Source of the DNA: Bactrocera neohumeralis
Lineage: Eukaryota > Arthropoda > Insecta > Diptera > Tephritidae
Direction: 5' to 3'
Assembly (NCBI RefSeq): GCF_024586455.1
Contig: NC_065919.1
Span: 10,267,368 to 10,331,367, forward strand
DNA: 64,000 bases
The notes under the pieces were generated by a model. That model saw only the letters and a list, made by a program, of their open reading frames with translations, made no database searches and was not told the origin of the DNA. The translations under genes were made by a program, and so were the position numbers. The stretch's first letter is position 1. Each line of letters opens with the position of its first letter. This document shows positions 10,017 through 21,700 of the stretch, piece after piece.

Positions 10017-10977
10017 ATGTTGGATGGATCTGAAATGATAATATTTACCGAAAAGTTGATCGAAGAGATTAAACATTTCCCTGTTTTGTATGACAGAAAA
10101 TTAATGCGAGCAAAGGACAAGATCGATAAGGAGGAAGCATGGATATCACTAACAGATCGGCTACCCACAAATTTAGGAATTAAAGGTGCTCCTTTTATTT
10201 GATATATAAAATGTAATTGTAATATTATGCATAAAAGCATTAGTTATTCCAAAAATTTGTTTTTTAGTTGATGATACCAAGAAAAGATGGAAAACACTAA
10301 AAGATTGTTATTCGAAATATCTTCGCAGTTTTAGAACGAGCAATAGATTTGAAGCCCGATATCAATCATGGCGATGGTCGGAGCAGATGGAGTTTTTTAA
10401 ACCATTTATGTTACACAATGATAGATACGATGGTGATCAAGACACAATTCGAAACAAAGCGAAAAAAAGAAATTACGACAGAAGATTGAATGACTACCAA
10501 ACACACATTGTTAAAAATAATTTAAAAAGTCGTACAAAACTAGATATAAGTAAAGAAGTATATGTTAAAAGTTCTCAGTTCAACCAGACGCAGAGTCCAA
10601 GTAACGAAATTAAAGGCGAAATAGATGAAGTCGATGAGGAAGATTATCAAGCTATTGCCAACGCAGTATCAGATTATGGAAACACATCAGGTGGTTGGGA
10701 TGAACTAATGGATGAACCTGATAATGAAGAAATTCTCTATAATTCAACTTCAAAAAGCATAACATCAGTGGACCATGACAAATATATAGACCCTTTGGGG
10801 GCAAGAAATTTTGATGGCATAGATTTGACCTTTCTTGGATATGCCAGTAGCATCAAGAAACTCTCACCTCGCAGACAATCTATTATCAAATTTGCTGTTG
10901 CAAAGCTGATAATGCGAGAAGAGTTAGCACAACAAAATGATAATGAAAATCATTATTTTCATAATGTAACCACATAA
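10017..10977 (+). CDS. MADF-BESS domain protein (Adf1-like), two exons
   Basis: Exons 10017-10185 and 10268-10977 join in phase 1 across an 82-nt GT-AG intron (AAAG|GTGCTC...TTTTTTAG|TTGATG), giving 292 residues. The N-terminal MADF DNA-binding domain (about 9-95) has the usual pattern. It begins FTEKLIEEIKHFPVLYDRKL and continues across the splice into VDDTKKRWKTLKDCYSKYLR and WRWSEQMEFFKPF. An acidic linker follows. The C-terminal BESS motif (about 240-277) contains FLGYASSIKKLSPRRQSIIK. By family knowledge these are sequence-specific nuclear regulators, with BESS mediating protein contacts. No disruption is visible, so I judge it functional although transposons lie on both sides. Which of the many fly MADF-BESS paralogues it is cannot be told here. 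Confidence 0.85.
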
Positions 10978-10988
10978 AATATCGAATT

Positions 10989-10994
10989 AAATAA
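10989..10994 (+). terminator. Polyadenylation signal of the MADF-BESS gene
   Basis: AATAAA 12 nt after the TAA stop, followed by a T/G-rich stretch (TATTGTGTTTGA). This implies a very short 3' UTR, as is common for compact fly genes. Confidence 0.55.
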
Positions 10995-11242
10995 AATATT
11001 GTGTTTGATACTTATTACTTATATATTTGGTTTTCAAATATGGATTAGATGAATGAAGGAATTTTGCCATGATACAGTAAATACAAATAAATAACTTATT
11101 AGAGTCGGTGATACTCAAAGCAGGCAGGCAGACTCAATAACACGCATTGTTTTATTCATATCTACATATATGTACATATGCACATTTGTAACTCTCAGTT
11201 GTAGAAAAAACCAGCAGAATCGTATTGCACACAACGTATGTA

Positions 11243-12844
11243 CAGTGGGCGACAAAAGTCTACGTACGACCCATATTTTTGATGTATTGCTGAATATAAA
11301 AATAGTATGGAAAAAGTAATGATGCAGTTTGGTTTTAATTACATTTTTATTAGGAAATTATAAAACAAAAAGTGTACTCCAATACAAACATAACAAACTA
11401 TTCACAAAAAACTAAAAAAAAACATTGACAAAAGTCTACGTACGACTAGCATTTTAATAAAAAACATTTCAATAAGGCACTGAGTCTTAAAATTTAGTAT
11501 TTTGTTGGCCCACCATGGGCATCTATAACTGCTTGTAAGCGTCTAGGCATTGAAGAAACTAAATTTTCAATCTCAACGGGTGTTATATGTTGCCATTCTT
11601 CCTGTAGTTTCTCTCTTAGTGTTTTCGCACTGGTAATGACATGTTTTCTCACCTTACGTTCCAAAATCTCCCAAACATGCTCAATAATATTTAAATCTGG
11701 TCTTTGTGGTGGTGTATTTAATTGACGTGGGGCATAGTAAAGCAGCCATTCCTTTATAATGTGGGCCGTGTGCTTCGGATCGTTATCCTGCTGGAAGAGC
11801 CAGCTCCTACCAAGGTTTAGTTTATCCACGGATGCTCTTAAATTTTGTTCTAGTATATTCTTATATTGAAAACGATCCATGTTCCCCTCCACAAATACTA
11901 AGTTTCCTACTCCAGATGCAGCCACAGCGCCCCAAACCATGACATTTCCACCGCCATGTTTGACAGTAGGGATCAGGTGTTTGAGCTTCATTGCTGTATT
12001 GGCTCTTCTCCAAACTTTGGCTCTTCCATCACTTCCAAAAATGTTGTACTTGGATTCGTCGGTGAATAAAACTTGTTTCCAGAAATCAAGATCTTTATCT
12101 TTATACTTGTGGGCGAAATCCAAACGAAGCTTTCGGTTCTTTTCACTGATAAGGGGTTTTCTGCGTGGAGTTCTGCTGTGAAATCCATTGTCATTTAAAT
12201 TTTGAACTGTTCTGGAATGTACAATTTTATCCGATCGTACTGTTAATTCCGTGGCTAACTTAGTGGCATGAATTTGTGGATTCTTATCAACTTCTTTTAA
12301 AATAAAAGAGACATCTCTCCTACTAAGCTTTTGCGGTCGACCGGTTCGTGGTTTATTTTCAACACTTTTATTTTTTTAAAGTTTTCAAATATGGTTTGGT
12401 TGATTTAGGTAAATTAAGCAGTTTTGATATTTCACTAAATGATTTATTCTCCTTTTTGTATTTTACCACCAGGTTTCGCACATCTGTTGAAATTTCTTTC
12501 CGAGGACCCGTTGTGACAACAATACGTTGTGTAAACTATACGGGATTATATCGAAATGTGCTTAACATGAAGCTTATTGTAAAGCATAAACACAAAATAA
12601 AAATCAACGGTACTTTCTAGTTTGCAACATGAACATAAAGTATATAATACATGCCGTACGTAGACTTTTGTCAATGGTTTTTTTTAGTTTTTTGTGAATA
12701 GTTTGTTATGTTTGTATTGGAGTAAACTTTTTGTTTTATAATTTCCTAATAAAAATGTAATTAAAACAAAACTGCATCATTACTTTTTCCATACTATTTT
12801 TACATTTACATCAAAAATACTACGTAGACTTTTGTCGCCCACTG
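11243..12844 (-). mobile_element. Tc1-like transposon with paired direct repeats in its ends
   Basis: The element begins CAGTGGGCGACAAAAGTCTA and ends with the inverse, flanked on both sides by TA (11241-11242, 12845-12846), the Tc1/mariner target duplication. The inverted repeats are about 190-200 bp long. Each carries two direct copies of GACAAAAGTCTACGTACGA or its inverse: outer copies at 11251 and about 12820-12836, inner copies at 11427-11445 and 12656-12672. This is the IR/DR arrangement of Sleeping Beauty-type elements. The left and right ends still match closely, implying recent insertion, but its transposase gene is broken. Confidence 0.9.
11494..12535 (-). pseudogene. Tc1-type transposase, DD34E, one frameshift
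   Basis: Minus-strand coding region of the 11243-12844 element. The N-terminal helix-turn-helix part (PRKEISTDVRNLVVKYKK) reads up to a stop in the T/A-rich tract near 12375. The rest continues in another frame from about 12360 as GRPQKLSRRD and onward without interruption to the stop at 11494. The catalytic core looks whole: FTDESKYNIF, QQDNDPKHTAH and PDLNIIEHVWE, with 34 residues between the second Asp and the Glu. There is no ATG at the expected start; ATT at 12523-12521 sits where Met is expected. One indel plus a start loss are the visible lesions. It is a defunct transposase, not a host gene. Confidence 0.85.
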
Positions 12845-12846
12845 TA

Positions 12847-14675
12847 TGTTAAGGAGAACACAAAAAATGGTTAACCTTTGACTTTTAATTCAAAATAATA
12901 TATATGTACATATATGTTTTGTGGATTTCGTACTCACCTGACGTTAAAAAAGTAGAGGTTTTAATTGTTTTAAGAATTTTTTAGACATTTTTTTAGTTTT
13001 TTTTGGTTCTTTAATTAATACATCACAACTCAAGAAGATTGTGTTAAAATCAATTGGAACAAAATTGTCGAAGTTATGGGTATTTTTATGCCTATCTGTT
13101 GAACGTTTTACACCAGATTTCAAAACTTTAAAGCGTTTTCTCCACATACCTTCGTAATTTCAAAACTGCTACACAGAGCCTTTTATAATTTTGAATACCT
13201 ATCTTTTTTACACATAACATACGAGATAACGCTGCAGAGTCTGTTTTACACGAATCAACCCACTCCACCCTCAATAAAGTGAAAAAAGTTAACAAATATT
13301 AATTTTCTTGTAATGCTAGCACAAAATTTGATTTATTAATTTGTATTTTTTATCATTGTCATAAACACATTAATATTCACTTTAATTATGGAATTGTAAC
13401 AAAAACTAAAAATTCTTGCATTTTAGGAATAATTTCAGTACAGTATGTTAATTGTTGAAATTCTATCGAATTGTAAGTATAAAGGATACATAGAATAGTT
13501 TATTTTGTATTCGCAAAAGTTGCTAATATATGTATGCTTAAAAGTTATTTATATTGAAGCAAATTTACTTTACATCTTGCAATTTTTCGTAATAAGTATC
13601 TGGTCCACATAGACATGGCTTTATTGATCTTTCTTTGAATTGAATTTTGTGTAGTTGCATCATTATATTTGTTTACAATTTTAGCTTATTAAGGAATCTA
13701 TGATATACATATATGCATATATTTCAAAGTGTCGCCAGGGACTAATTTATTACTTTTCTTTGCTTTCATATAACATACATCACAGCGGAATTTTACATAT
13801 TAATACAACTTTTCGTTTTCGATTATTTCAACTTAAAATGTTTACATTTTAATAATGAAACAAAAAAAAATTATTATTTTTTCAACAATTTAAATGTAAA
13901 TCAACTGATGTTAATAATAAATGTGAAAGAAAATTAGAACAATATACGCATATACGTTAATATGTATGTATGTCAGCAAGCTAATTATGTCCGTTTATTA
14001 CAAATTGTTATACATATGTAAAACTTAATTTAACTTTAATGTCTTTTTTTAAACTAATATTAAGCAGCACAAATAAGCACTATTCATTTCACAATACTTT
14101 TCTTACACTTATGTACATATGAATAAAGGTTTTACGTATAATTATTACCATATATTTGTGCAAGTATAAAAGATAACCACGTACATTTCTATATACATAC
14201 ATATATACTCATGTGATATATTGTTTTTCAATAAACCAGCTAGTACATATACATATATATTTACGACTCATAATCAACATAAGCAAATAGTTTTTAATAA
14301 TATATTCGTTTTTTTTTGTTATGCTTGTATTGTTGTAATTATGCTTGATTTCGTACATATATATTATAGTACTTATTAGTATTTGGGAAATATACGAGTA
14401 TATTGGTGATTGGTGAAAATTCTTGAAATTGCACAATATGGTGGTCTTTTCAAAAAAGTGTTATTTAAGACGATAAATACGTGCATTTTCCGAAATGTTA
14501 ATGTATGAGTGCCTACACAAGTTCAATAGTTTGAACACATCATTTTGAAATAATTGATTTAAACGTTTGTTTATTATGTTGTAGTTTATCCACTTTACAA
14601 AAAAAAATCCAATAAAACTAATAACCTTAAAGTTTAAGCGAAACTAGTGTGTAATGTTCTAAGATAGAGCAAAAG
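12847..14675. other. AT-rich spacer
   Basis: No gene or clear element. CATA/TATG tracts are scattered through it (for example 13960-13975, 14190-14215). Minus-strand frames around 12944-13147 and 14209-14436 are Lys/Asn/Ile-rich and look like chance in AT-rich DNA. Confidence 0.4.
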
Positions 14676-15179
14676 AAAGGTCAACTTCAGTTGCACCGAC
14701 GCTAAATTAACCTTAACGAAAAAAAAATTTTATACAATTACTGCATTTTGTTGTTGTTGTAGCGGCAGAATTCTGCCGACTTCACAGTCCTTGGGTCCGT
14801 AGACCCAACTGTCGTGGGAACGGACTGCATTTTGTTCGATGCAGTGTTCGGTCAGTTTGTATGGCAGCTACATATGTATATGTTATAGTAGTATGATCTG
14901 AAAAATTTATTCGAAAATTGTGCCGTTGTCTTGGGCGCGCCTAATTTTATTGAGATATCTCCTCAAATAAAAAAAGTTTTCCATACAAGCACTGGATTTC
15001 GATAAGTCAATTGGTATGACAGTTTGGATAAATGAGCGACTACTTTTGGAGGAAAGAAGGTACATATGCAAAATTTCTGATCGATAACTCAAAAACTGAC
15101 TCGTCACGCTGATCTTTTATATATGTATATACTTTCTGTGTATTATCAACTTGATAACCCTGTTCAGGCTTTAAAAAAA
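14676..15179 (+). repeat. Dispersed repeat A, degraded copy with an insertion
   Basis: Starts GGTCAACTTCAGTTGCACCG and ends AACCCTGTTCAGGCTTTAAAA, the two ends of repeat A (clearest copy 20015-20441). Core words GTATGGCAGCTA and ATTTCTGATCGATAACTCAAAAACTGA are present. At about 14748-14822 a foreign piece beginning TTGTTGTTGTTGTAGCGGCA and containing CAGTCCTTGGGTCCGTAGACC interrupts it, a separate short repeat. Confidence 0.6.
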
Positions 15180-16790
15180 GGAAAGATGTATTAATGCGTT
15201 ATGGGTTATTTAACTTCGCCGATAGAAACCAACTAAAAAACTAGTATCGAAATTGAGAAATGCGTTTTTCATAGTAGAAATACATAAAATTAATGATAAT
15301 AGTTTGGCACTTACAACTCTACTAGGTGATTGGCCGATATTTTCCGCCTGTGTGTAATGTGAACATTTAGAGTACTAATACATTTTTCAGAGCAGCGTTT
15401 TCTCGTGCTGAAAATATACCGAGCTTTAACTTATTTCGCTGAGGATTGATTACTATTAAAGAAAGGTTCCATGCATTTTTCACGTGCAGAGGTTCGTCAT
15501 TTGATTCCACCACTCGCTTACTCGTAGACAGGAACAAAACAATTGGCTGCGGTGGTATTTAACAAATTATTTTTAAAGTCTATTGGGCTTGAACTTTGGT
15601 GTTAAATATTTATGAATGAATTGTTATATTGCCAAAATACGAAAAGCCTTTTTCGACTACCCAATATTAGCTCGACTGTATACCAACGCGCGCATTTTTT
15701 AATCAACATAGATAATTATCTATAATGGCATATGCGCTGCTCCTTTCCGAATTAATTACATTGCTTATAGCTATAGAAATGTATTGTGGATTAATGGAAA
15801 CGGATTATTGTGCATAACTAGCAGTGGTTTTTTTTTTTTTTTTAGTTTTTTTTTAATAACCGAATTGCATTCGTATATTACTAATTTAATAGCAATTTGT
15901 TTTTATTTCAATTACATATGTATATAAATATTGTTTTGCGTTAAATATGCAAATGGAGGGCAGGAATCGATTTCATATTTTTAACGCGCACTAATGCAAC
16001 ATTATATTTTATACGAGTATAGGTGTGCATGTATTAGTATGTACATATTTGATATTTATTTTTTAACTCATTATCTTTTTTTACATACATACATATGGTT
16101 ATAGTGCTTCGGCTGAGATAAAAATTTTAATATACATACATAACAATTAAAATTGTTTTCTTGCATTTTATTGAGTAATTGCAAAACATATCGGTTAATT
16201 TTAATTTTCATTTTTACGACTACATACGCGCTCACAGCAATTAGAATATATTTATGCATGTATGTACATATACATATATGCGTTTTTAAAATTACAAATC
16301 ACATAAACATTGTTTGAATTACATTGCTATAATTTTGACATTATTTGTTGCTTATATATATATATATATATATTTATAGTCTACTTCAAGATAAATCTAC
16401 ACACAGCATATATGTAATTTACATATGTCTTGCATGTTTACATATATATGTATGTATCGTAAACCTACATATGTGTATTATATATTAATTGCTCACATTT
16501 ATTTAAAGAACACAACGGATTTTTAAAGCGTGCTTAATGATATACACAAAAGTTTTGTGTATATACATATGTACATATGTACATAAATCTGCATGGTAAG
16601 CGCTAATTTATGGTAAGCCAAACATGCTAATGTTAAGCTGCTAATCTAAAATGTAAAAACATATTCATTATGAAATCAAAGCAATATTTGTTTAAAATTC
16701 TTTGCTATGGAATAGCAGCCGTTCACATTTGATACGAGTATATGATTTACAGAATTTGATAAAAAGGAGGTTGTAATTTCTTATTATGTG
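15180..16790. other. AT-rich spacer
   Basis: No gene seen. One block at about 15645-15678 (AAATACGAAAAGCC then TTTTTCGACTACCCAATATT) is shared with 31608-31645. A (TA)n run lies near 16353-16372. Confidence 0.35.
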
Positions 16791-17014
16791 TATATCGTCA
16801 CCTAAAATGCAAAATAACGTAACATAAATTTTCATAAGTTTACAAGTGAAGGAAAAACAATATCATTGCAACCACTCATATTGCAACAAAAAGTCTGTTT
16901 TTGTTATAAAATGGTTATATCTGACAGCGGAAGCTTAAAAGTGAATTGTAAGCAATAAAAACTCAATTTCGATTTTTTTTAATGATACGTAGTTTTGCAT
17001 TTAAGTGACGATAT
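16791..17014 (-). mobile_element. Short inverted-repeat element (MITE), copy 1
   Basis: Terminal inverted repeats TATATCGTCACCTAAAATGC and GCATTTAAGTGACGATATG enclose about 200 bp. The whole interior corresponds in inverse to 41463-41711, including the stretches CATAAGTTTACA, CCACTCATAT and CTCAATTTCGATTTT. It is non-coding and therefore a non-autonomous element. The family is unknown. Confidence 0.65.
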
Positions 17015-18783
17015 GTATTTATGTACCATATATCGGCTTTTACTATAAACATTCTTTTAAAAAACAAATAAAAAAATGCATTATTCTCTGTTACAAACAC
17101 TGCGAGGGTCAACGTGTTAATTTTTAGGTTCTTCAGCATAACGTCTATTGCATTTAATTTTTCCAAATTGACATTCACACACACACAAGCATACAAAGAT
17201 ATGTAAACAAATGTATGTTTATAGGGTTTGAATTAATTTAATTACTTTTCCAAAGATAAGGGAAGACAATATATACGCTAAAACTGTCTACATTTTTAAA
17301 TATTACATCATTTATGTTTAGTTCTGAATAATTACTAATAAAGTAAATTTTAGAGGTTTGCTTCGGTTACTTGAAGAAGTTTAGCGGGCGCTGAAAATAT
17401 TTTAGTTGGAAAACTCCAAGAGATGTGACTATGCGCTCGGCTGGTTATTGGTGTTTTATGTGGCGCGTTTTGTGCTTTTCATACATTTAGAATGCATATA
17501 TGTGCATAACCACTATGTATTTTATTACAGTAGCTGCAGCGCTCAATATTTTATAATTAAATAGCTACGTGAAAACGTTACATATTCGTTGTAGTTTGAA
17601 GGCAATTAACACTTTTTTTAATTTTTTAAACATAGTTAGCCGTATAAAAAATAGTACTGTCTACTATTGGGGCATGCATATACATATGTATGTATGTTTG
17701 TTATTTACGACTAAAGGACCTGGAGCTGGTTGGTGTGTCTGTTTATGAAAAATTATTACACTCAGCTTCTGTTTAACTTAAATCTAACAGTACAGCATTA
17801 CTTAGACACACACATATATAACCACAGTTGGTTTTTATTATCAAATAGTGTAGTATATATGCACATAAATGGCTATACTAGCATTGCAAGCACAAATTGT
17901 ACATGCATTTCTGTGAAATTATGTATTAGTTGTGAGTAAATAGAAAAAAAAGGTTGCTGCTCCAAATTTGATCTTGTCACATCTAATGCATCAAATGTTT
18001 TGCTATTGTTTTTGGGAAGGTAGTTGTTCATAAAAAAAAGTTATTAAGTAAATTCTAGCGAAAAGTGCTAAGTTTATTACTTATTAGTCTACCACTTCAG
18101 CATAACTTCTGCGCAAATAAAGCAACAATTCGCCATAGAAATTGAATTTTGTTTTATTTATTTTCTTTGCCATATAATTAGCCACAAGTAGATGTTTACA
18201 AATCGTTTACGAAAGTTATTACACCAACAGACATGTAAAACTACACAACTCAACTACTAGAGAAATGTTATTCATAAAAAAAATTAGAAATACAGCCAAT
18301 GCCCGAAGAAATATGTAATATATATGTACGTATGTATGTAAATGTCTAGTTGCATTCCATTATATAGAATATATATTAACCAACTAATCTTATTGCATTT
18401 AGTTCAAAATTTGCTCTTTTGTGTGATTTTCTTACACTTGTTAATCTTAATAACAATTTGTTAATAACATATGTGTATGTATGTATGTATGTATGTGCCT
18501 TTAGGAGTTATCAATTTGAATGGCGTGTGTATGTCGCTACTTTTAGTTATCTTATATTTTTCACTTAGATTGTAATAAATTTCTAGCTTAAAGGTGGTTT
18601 CATTGGAAACACAAAGAAGTACAAATACATCTATTGGACGTGGACGTTAGAAGAGTGCCTGACTTGTATGATTTTAGGTTTATAGTAAAATCATTTACCG
18701 TTACATTACAATATTTGGTACATATGTATTTTTCTTTTGCATACTCTATTATTTTCCCCACCATGCACATTATTTCGTTACAT
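17015..18783 (-). other. 3' flank and probable 3' UTR of the mura orthologue
   Basis: AT-rich, with a (GTAT)n microsatellite at about 18473-18496. The first canonical minus-strand AATAAA after the stop at 18784 is at about 18153-18163, suggesting a 3' UTR of roughly 0.6 kb. More distal signals (about 18066) are also present. No independent gene was recognised. Confidence 0.4.
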
Positions 18784-21700
18784 TTAATGTGCCTGTGTTG
18801 CTTGTGTCTGCTGTTGCCCGGACGCTGTTTGCGTTGTAGTTGCTGGCGGTTGAGTTTGTTGTTGCGTTGAAGGTTGTGTTTGGATTTGAGACTGTGTTTG
18901 TTGAGTTTGCGGCTGCTGCTGCTGTTGCTGTTGCTCTGAATTCTCGAAGTAGTCGGAAGCATTACCCCGACAAATCGGGCAGGTTCGATTTGACTAGACA
19001 ATAGATAATAGGAAAATATTAAATAAAATGTAAACAAGTTTCAGTTAATTAGAGATGAAGATGGTGTAAAAGTCGCTTCCACATTTTTGAATATTTTTTT
19101 ATGCGGTTTACTCACCCTTAGCCATTTGTCCACACATTTTGCATGGAATTCGTGTGAACAAGGTAGCACACGGAGCACTTGCCTCAACTCAAAGTCACAC
19201 ATGCAAACAACGCAAGACGTTTGATCACCTGCGAATAATTCATTAAAAGTCGTTAACATGTAATCTTAAACCTATACTCGGTTCTGATGCAGCTTTGTAG
19301 AAATATTAAAAGAAACTTATTTTTAAATAAATATATGAATATTAAAATCAAACCAATAACGTTTTCAAATATCGTTATCGTTAAAATTAATGTAGTGGAT
19401 CTGACATTCGTCTATCTTGGAGGCAGTATTAATAGCAACAACAATGTCAGGCTCGAAATTCAACACAGAATAACTCTTGCCAACAGGTGCTACTTCGGAC
19501 TTAGTAGGCAATTGAGAAGTAAAATCCTCTCTCGACGAACAAAAATCAAACTTTATTAGTCAGTCATTATTCCCGTCCTGCCAAGTGGTGCAGAGGCACG
19601 GACGATGACAACATCTGATGAGTCGACGTTACGAGTTTTCGAGAGAAAGGTTCTGCGGAAGATTTATGGTTTTTTGCGCATTTTTCACGGCGAATACCGC
19701 ATTCGATGGAACGGTCAGCTGTATGAGATATACGACGACATTGACAAAGTTCAGCGAATTAAAAGACAGCGGTTACACTGGCTAGGTCATGCCATTCGAA
19801 TGGACGAAAAAACTCCAGCTCTGAAAGTATTCGACGCAGTACACGACGGGGAAAGTAGAGGAAGACCGCTACCCTTGGGAAAGGCCAAGTAGCGCCAAAT
19901 TGCGAAAAGAAGAAACGACTGGTGCGCTGTTCTAAACTCGGCTATAACCGCGTAAGCCGTGTCTACGCCAATAAAGAAGAAGAACATCTGACAGTGATTA
20001 TTGAAAAACAAGAAAAAACGTTAACTTCGGCTGCACCGAAGCTAATATACCCTTCACAGATTACATTGTTGCCTTAGAAAATAATCTATACCAAATTTGG
20101 TGAAGATACTTTGTCAAATGTGAAAGTTTTCCATACAAGAACTTGATTCCCATTGTTCATTTTGCATGGCAGCTATATATTATAGTGTTATGTATAGACA
20201 AATGACCAGTTTCTTGAAGAGAAAATGACGTTTGCAAAATTTCAAAAGGATATCTTAAAAACTGAGGGACTAGTTCGTATATATACAGACAGACGGACGG
20301 ACAGACAGACAGACAAGGCTAAATCAACTCAGCTCGACATACTGATCATTTATATATATACTTTATAGGGTCTCCGACGCTTCCTTCTGGATGTTATAAA
20401 CTTCGTGACAAACTTAATATACCCTGTTCAGGGTATAAAAAAAGGGTCCTACAGAAAAAAACGTTTTAACATGTTGATTCGAGCAGAACGCAATTTTGCT
20501 GTAATCTACATATGTCAAATTTTGTGAAACTATCTTGTCAAATAAAAAGGTTTTTAATATAAGAACTTGATATTGATCGCTCAGTTTGTATGGCAGCTAT
20601 ATGTTATTGTGGTCCGATATCGGCGGTTCAGACAAATGAGCAGCTTCGTGAGGCGGAAAGGACGCGTGAAAAATTTCAGATCGATTCGCGTGTATAGAGG
20701 AGAATATGTGAAATTTTGCATAGGAATACTTAATATGTATTTTATGGTACTTACCACTGTGTGTATCTGGATTATACTTATAGCTCGGCAATTGATCAAT
20801 TTCATTTCGCGCCAAGCCACGTGGCTTAGCCTCACCCAAACGCTCTGCCAAACTTAACAAAGCTTCGTAGTTTTCCGTCTCGTTGGAATCTGGTGAGTTT
20901 AGTTCATGTTGATTATAAGGTGAGAGCGGGAACATGGCACTGCACGAAAAAAAAAAAAAACAATAAATACGTATGGCAAAAAAACCGAAAAAAAAGTTAG
21001 AATTCGTATTTACAGGAAATTAAGTAAGAAGCCTGGATTAATGATGCCAGTTGTTGTCTGAATTTGTACAGGAGTCGCTTGGTGTGGGCCCAAAGTCTGT
21101 GGTGAAAGCATATGCCGGTGTGGTCCATGCGGATGGTTTGAGGGCCAGAAACGGGTAATACGACGATGTGGTGGAAAAACACGTCTCTGCAAACCAAAAA
21201 AAAGAAAGAAATATTTATGCAATTTTGACTTCGTACTAGCAAGTTCGGTGTGAGGAATATAGTTAAAGAAATTGCGAACCTCTGCAGAGAGCAAAATCGG
21301 CTGTGGTGCCGTAGACATTTGTACCGCTGCTGACGCAGTCGTACGCAGGTGATGTGCTGCTGCAGCCGCAACTGCTGACATGGAGGTTATATGAATTGGT
21401 GTGGCTTGCAATTGATTGTGATGTGCCGGAGGCGTGGATATAGCGGCTTGATGTCCTTGATGTGCTTCCAAATGATGGACGCCGGCTTGTTCGAGGGAAA
21501 GACCCGCAACTGCAGCGGCTGCCACTGCTGCTGCCTCAGTACGTTGTTGTTGGGTAAATTGAGCATGTTGGTAGTTAGCTGCGGCGACTGAAGCGGCTGC
21601 CATAAGGGCGGCAGCTTGTTGTGTGTGTTGCTGCTGTGCGGCAGCAGCTGCACTAACCTGCACCTGTTGCGGTTGCGGCATTTGTATTGGAGCGCCGGTG

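Noticed and set aside
20567..20935. Frames covering 20567-20860 on both strands
   Set aside because: Combination of a repeat A copy and mura exon 20755-20939; only the exon is real.
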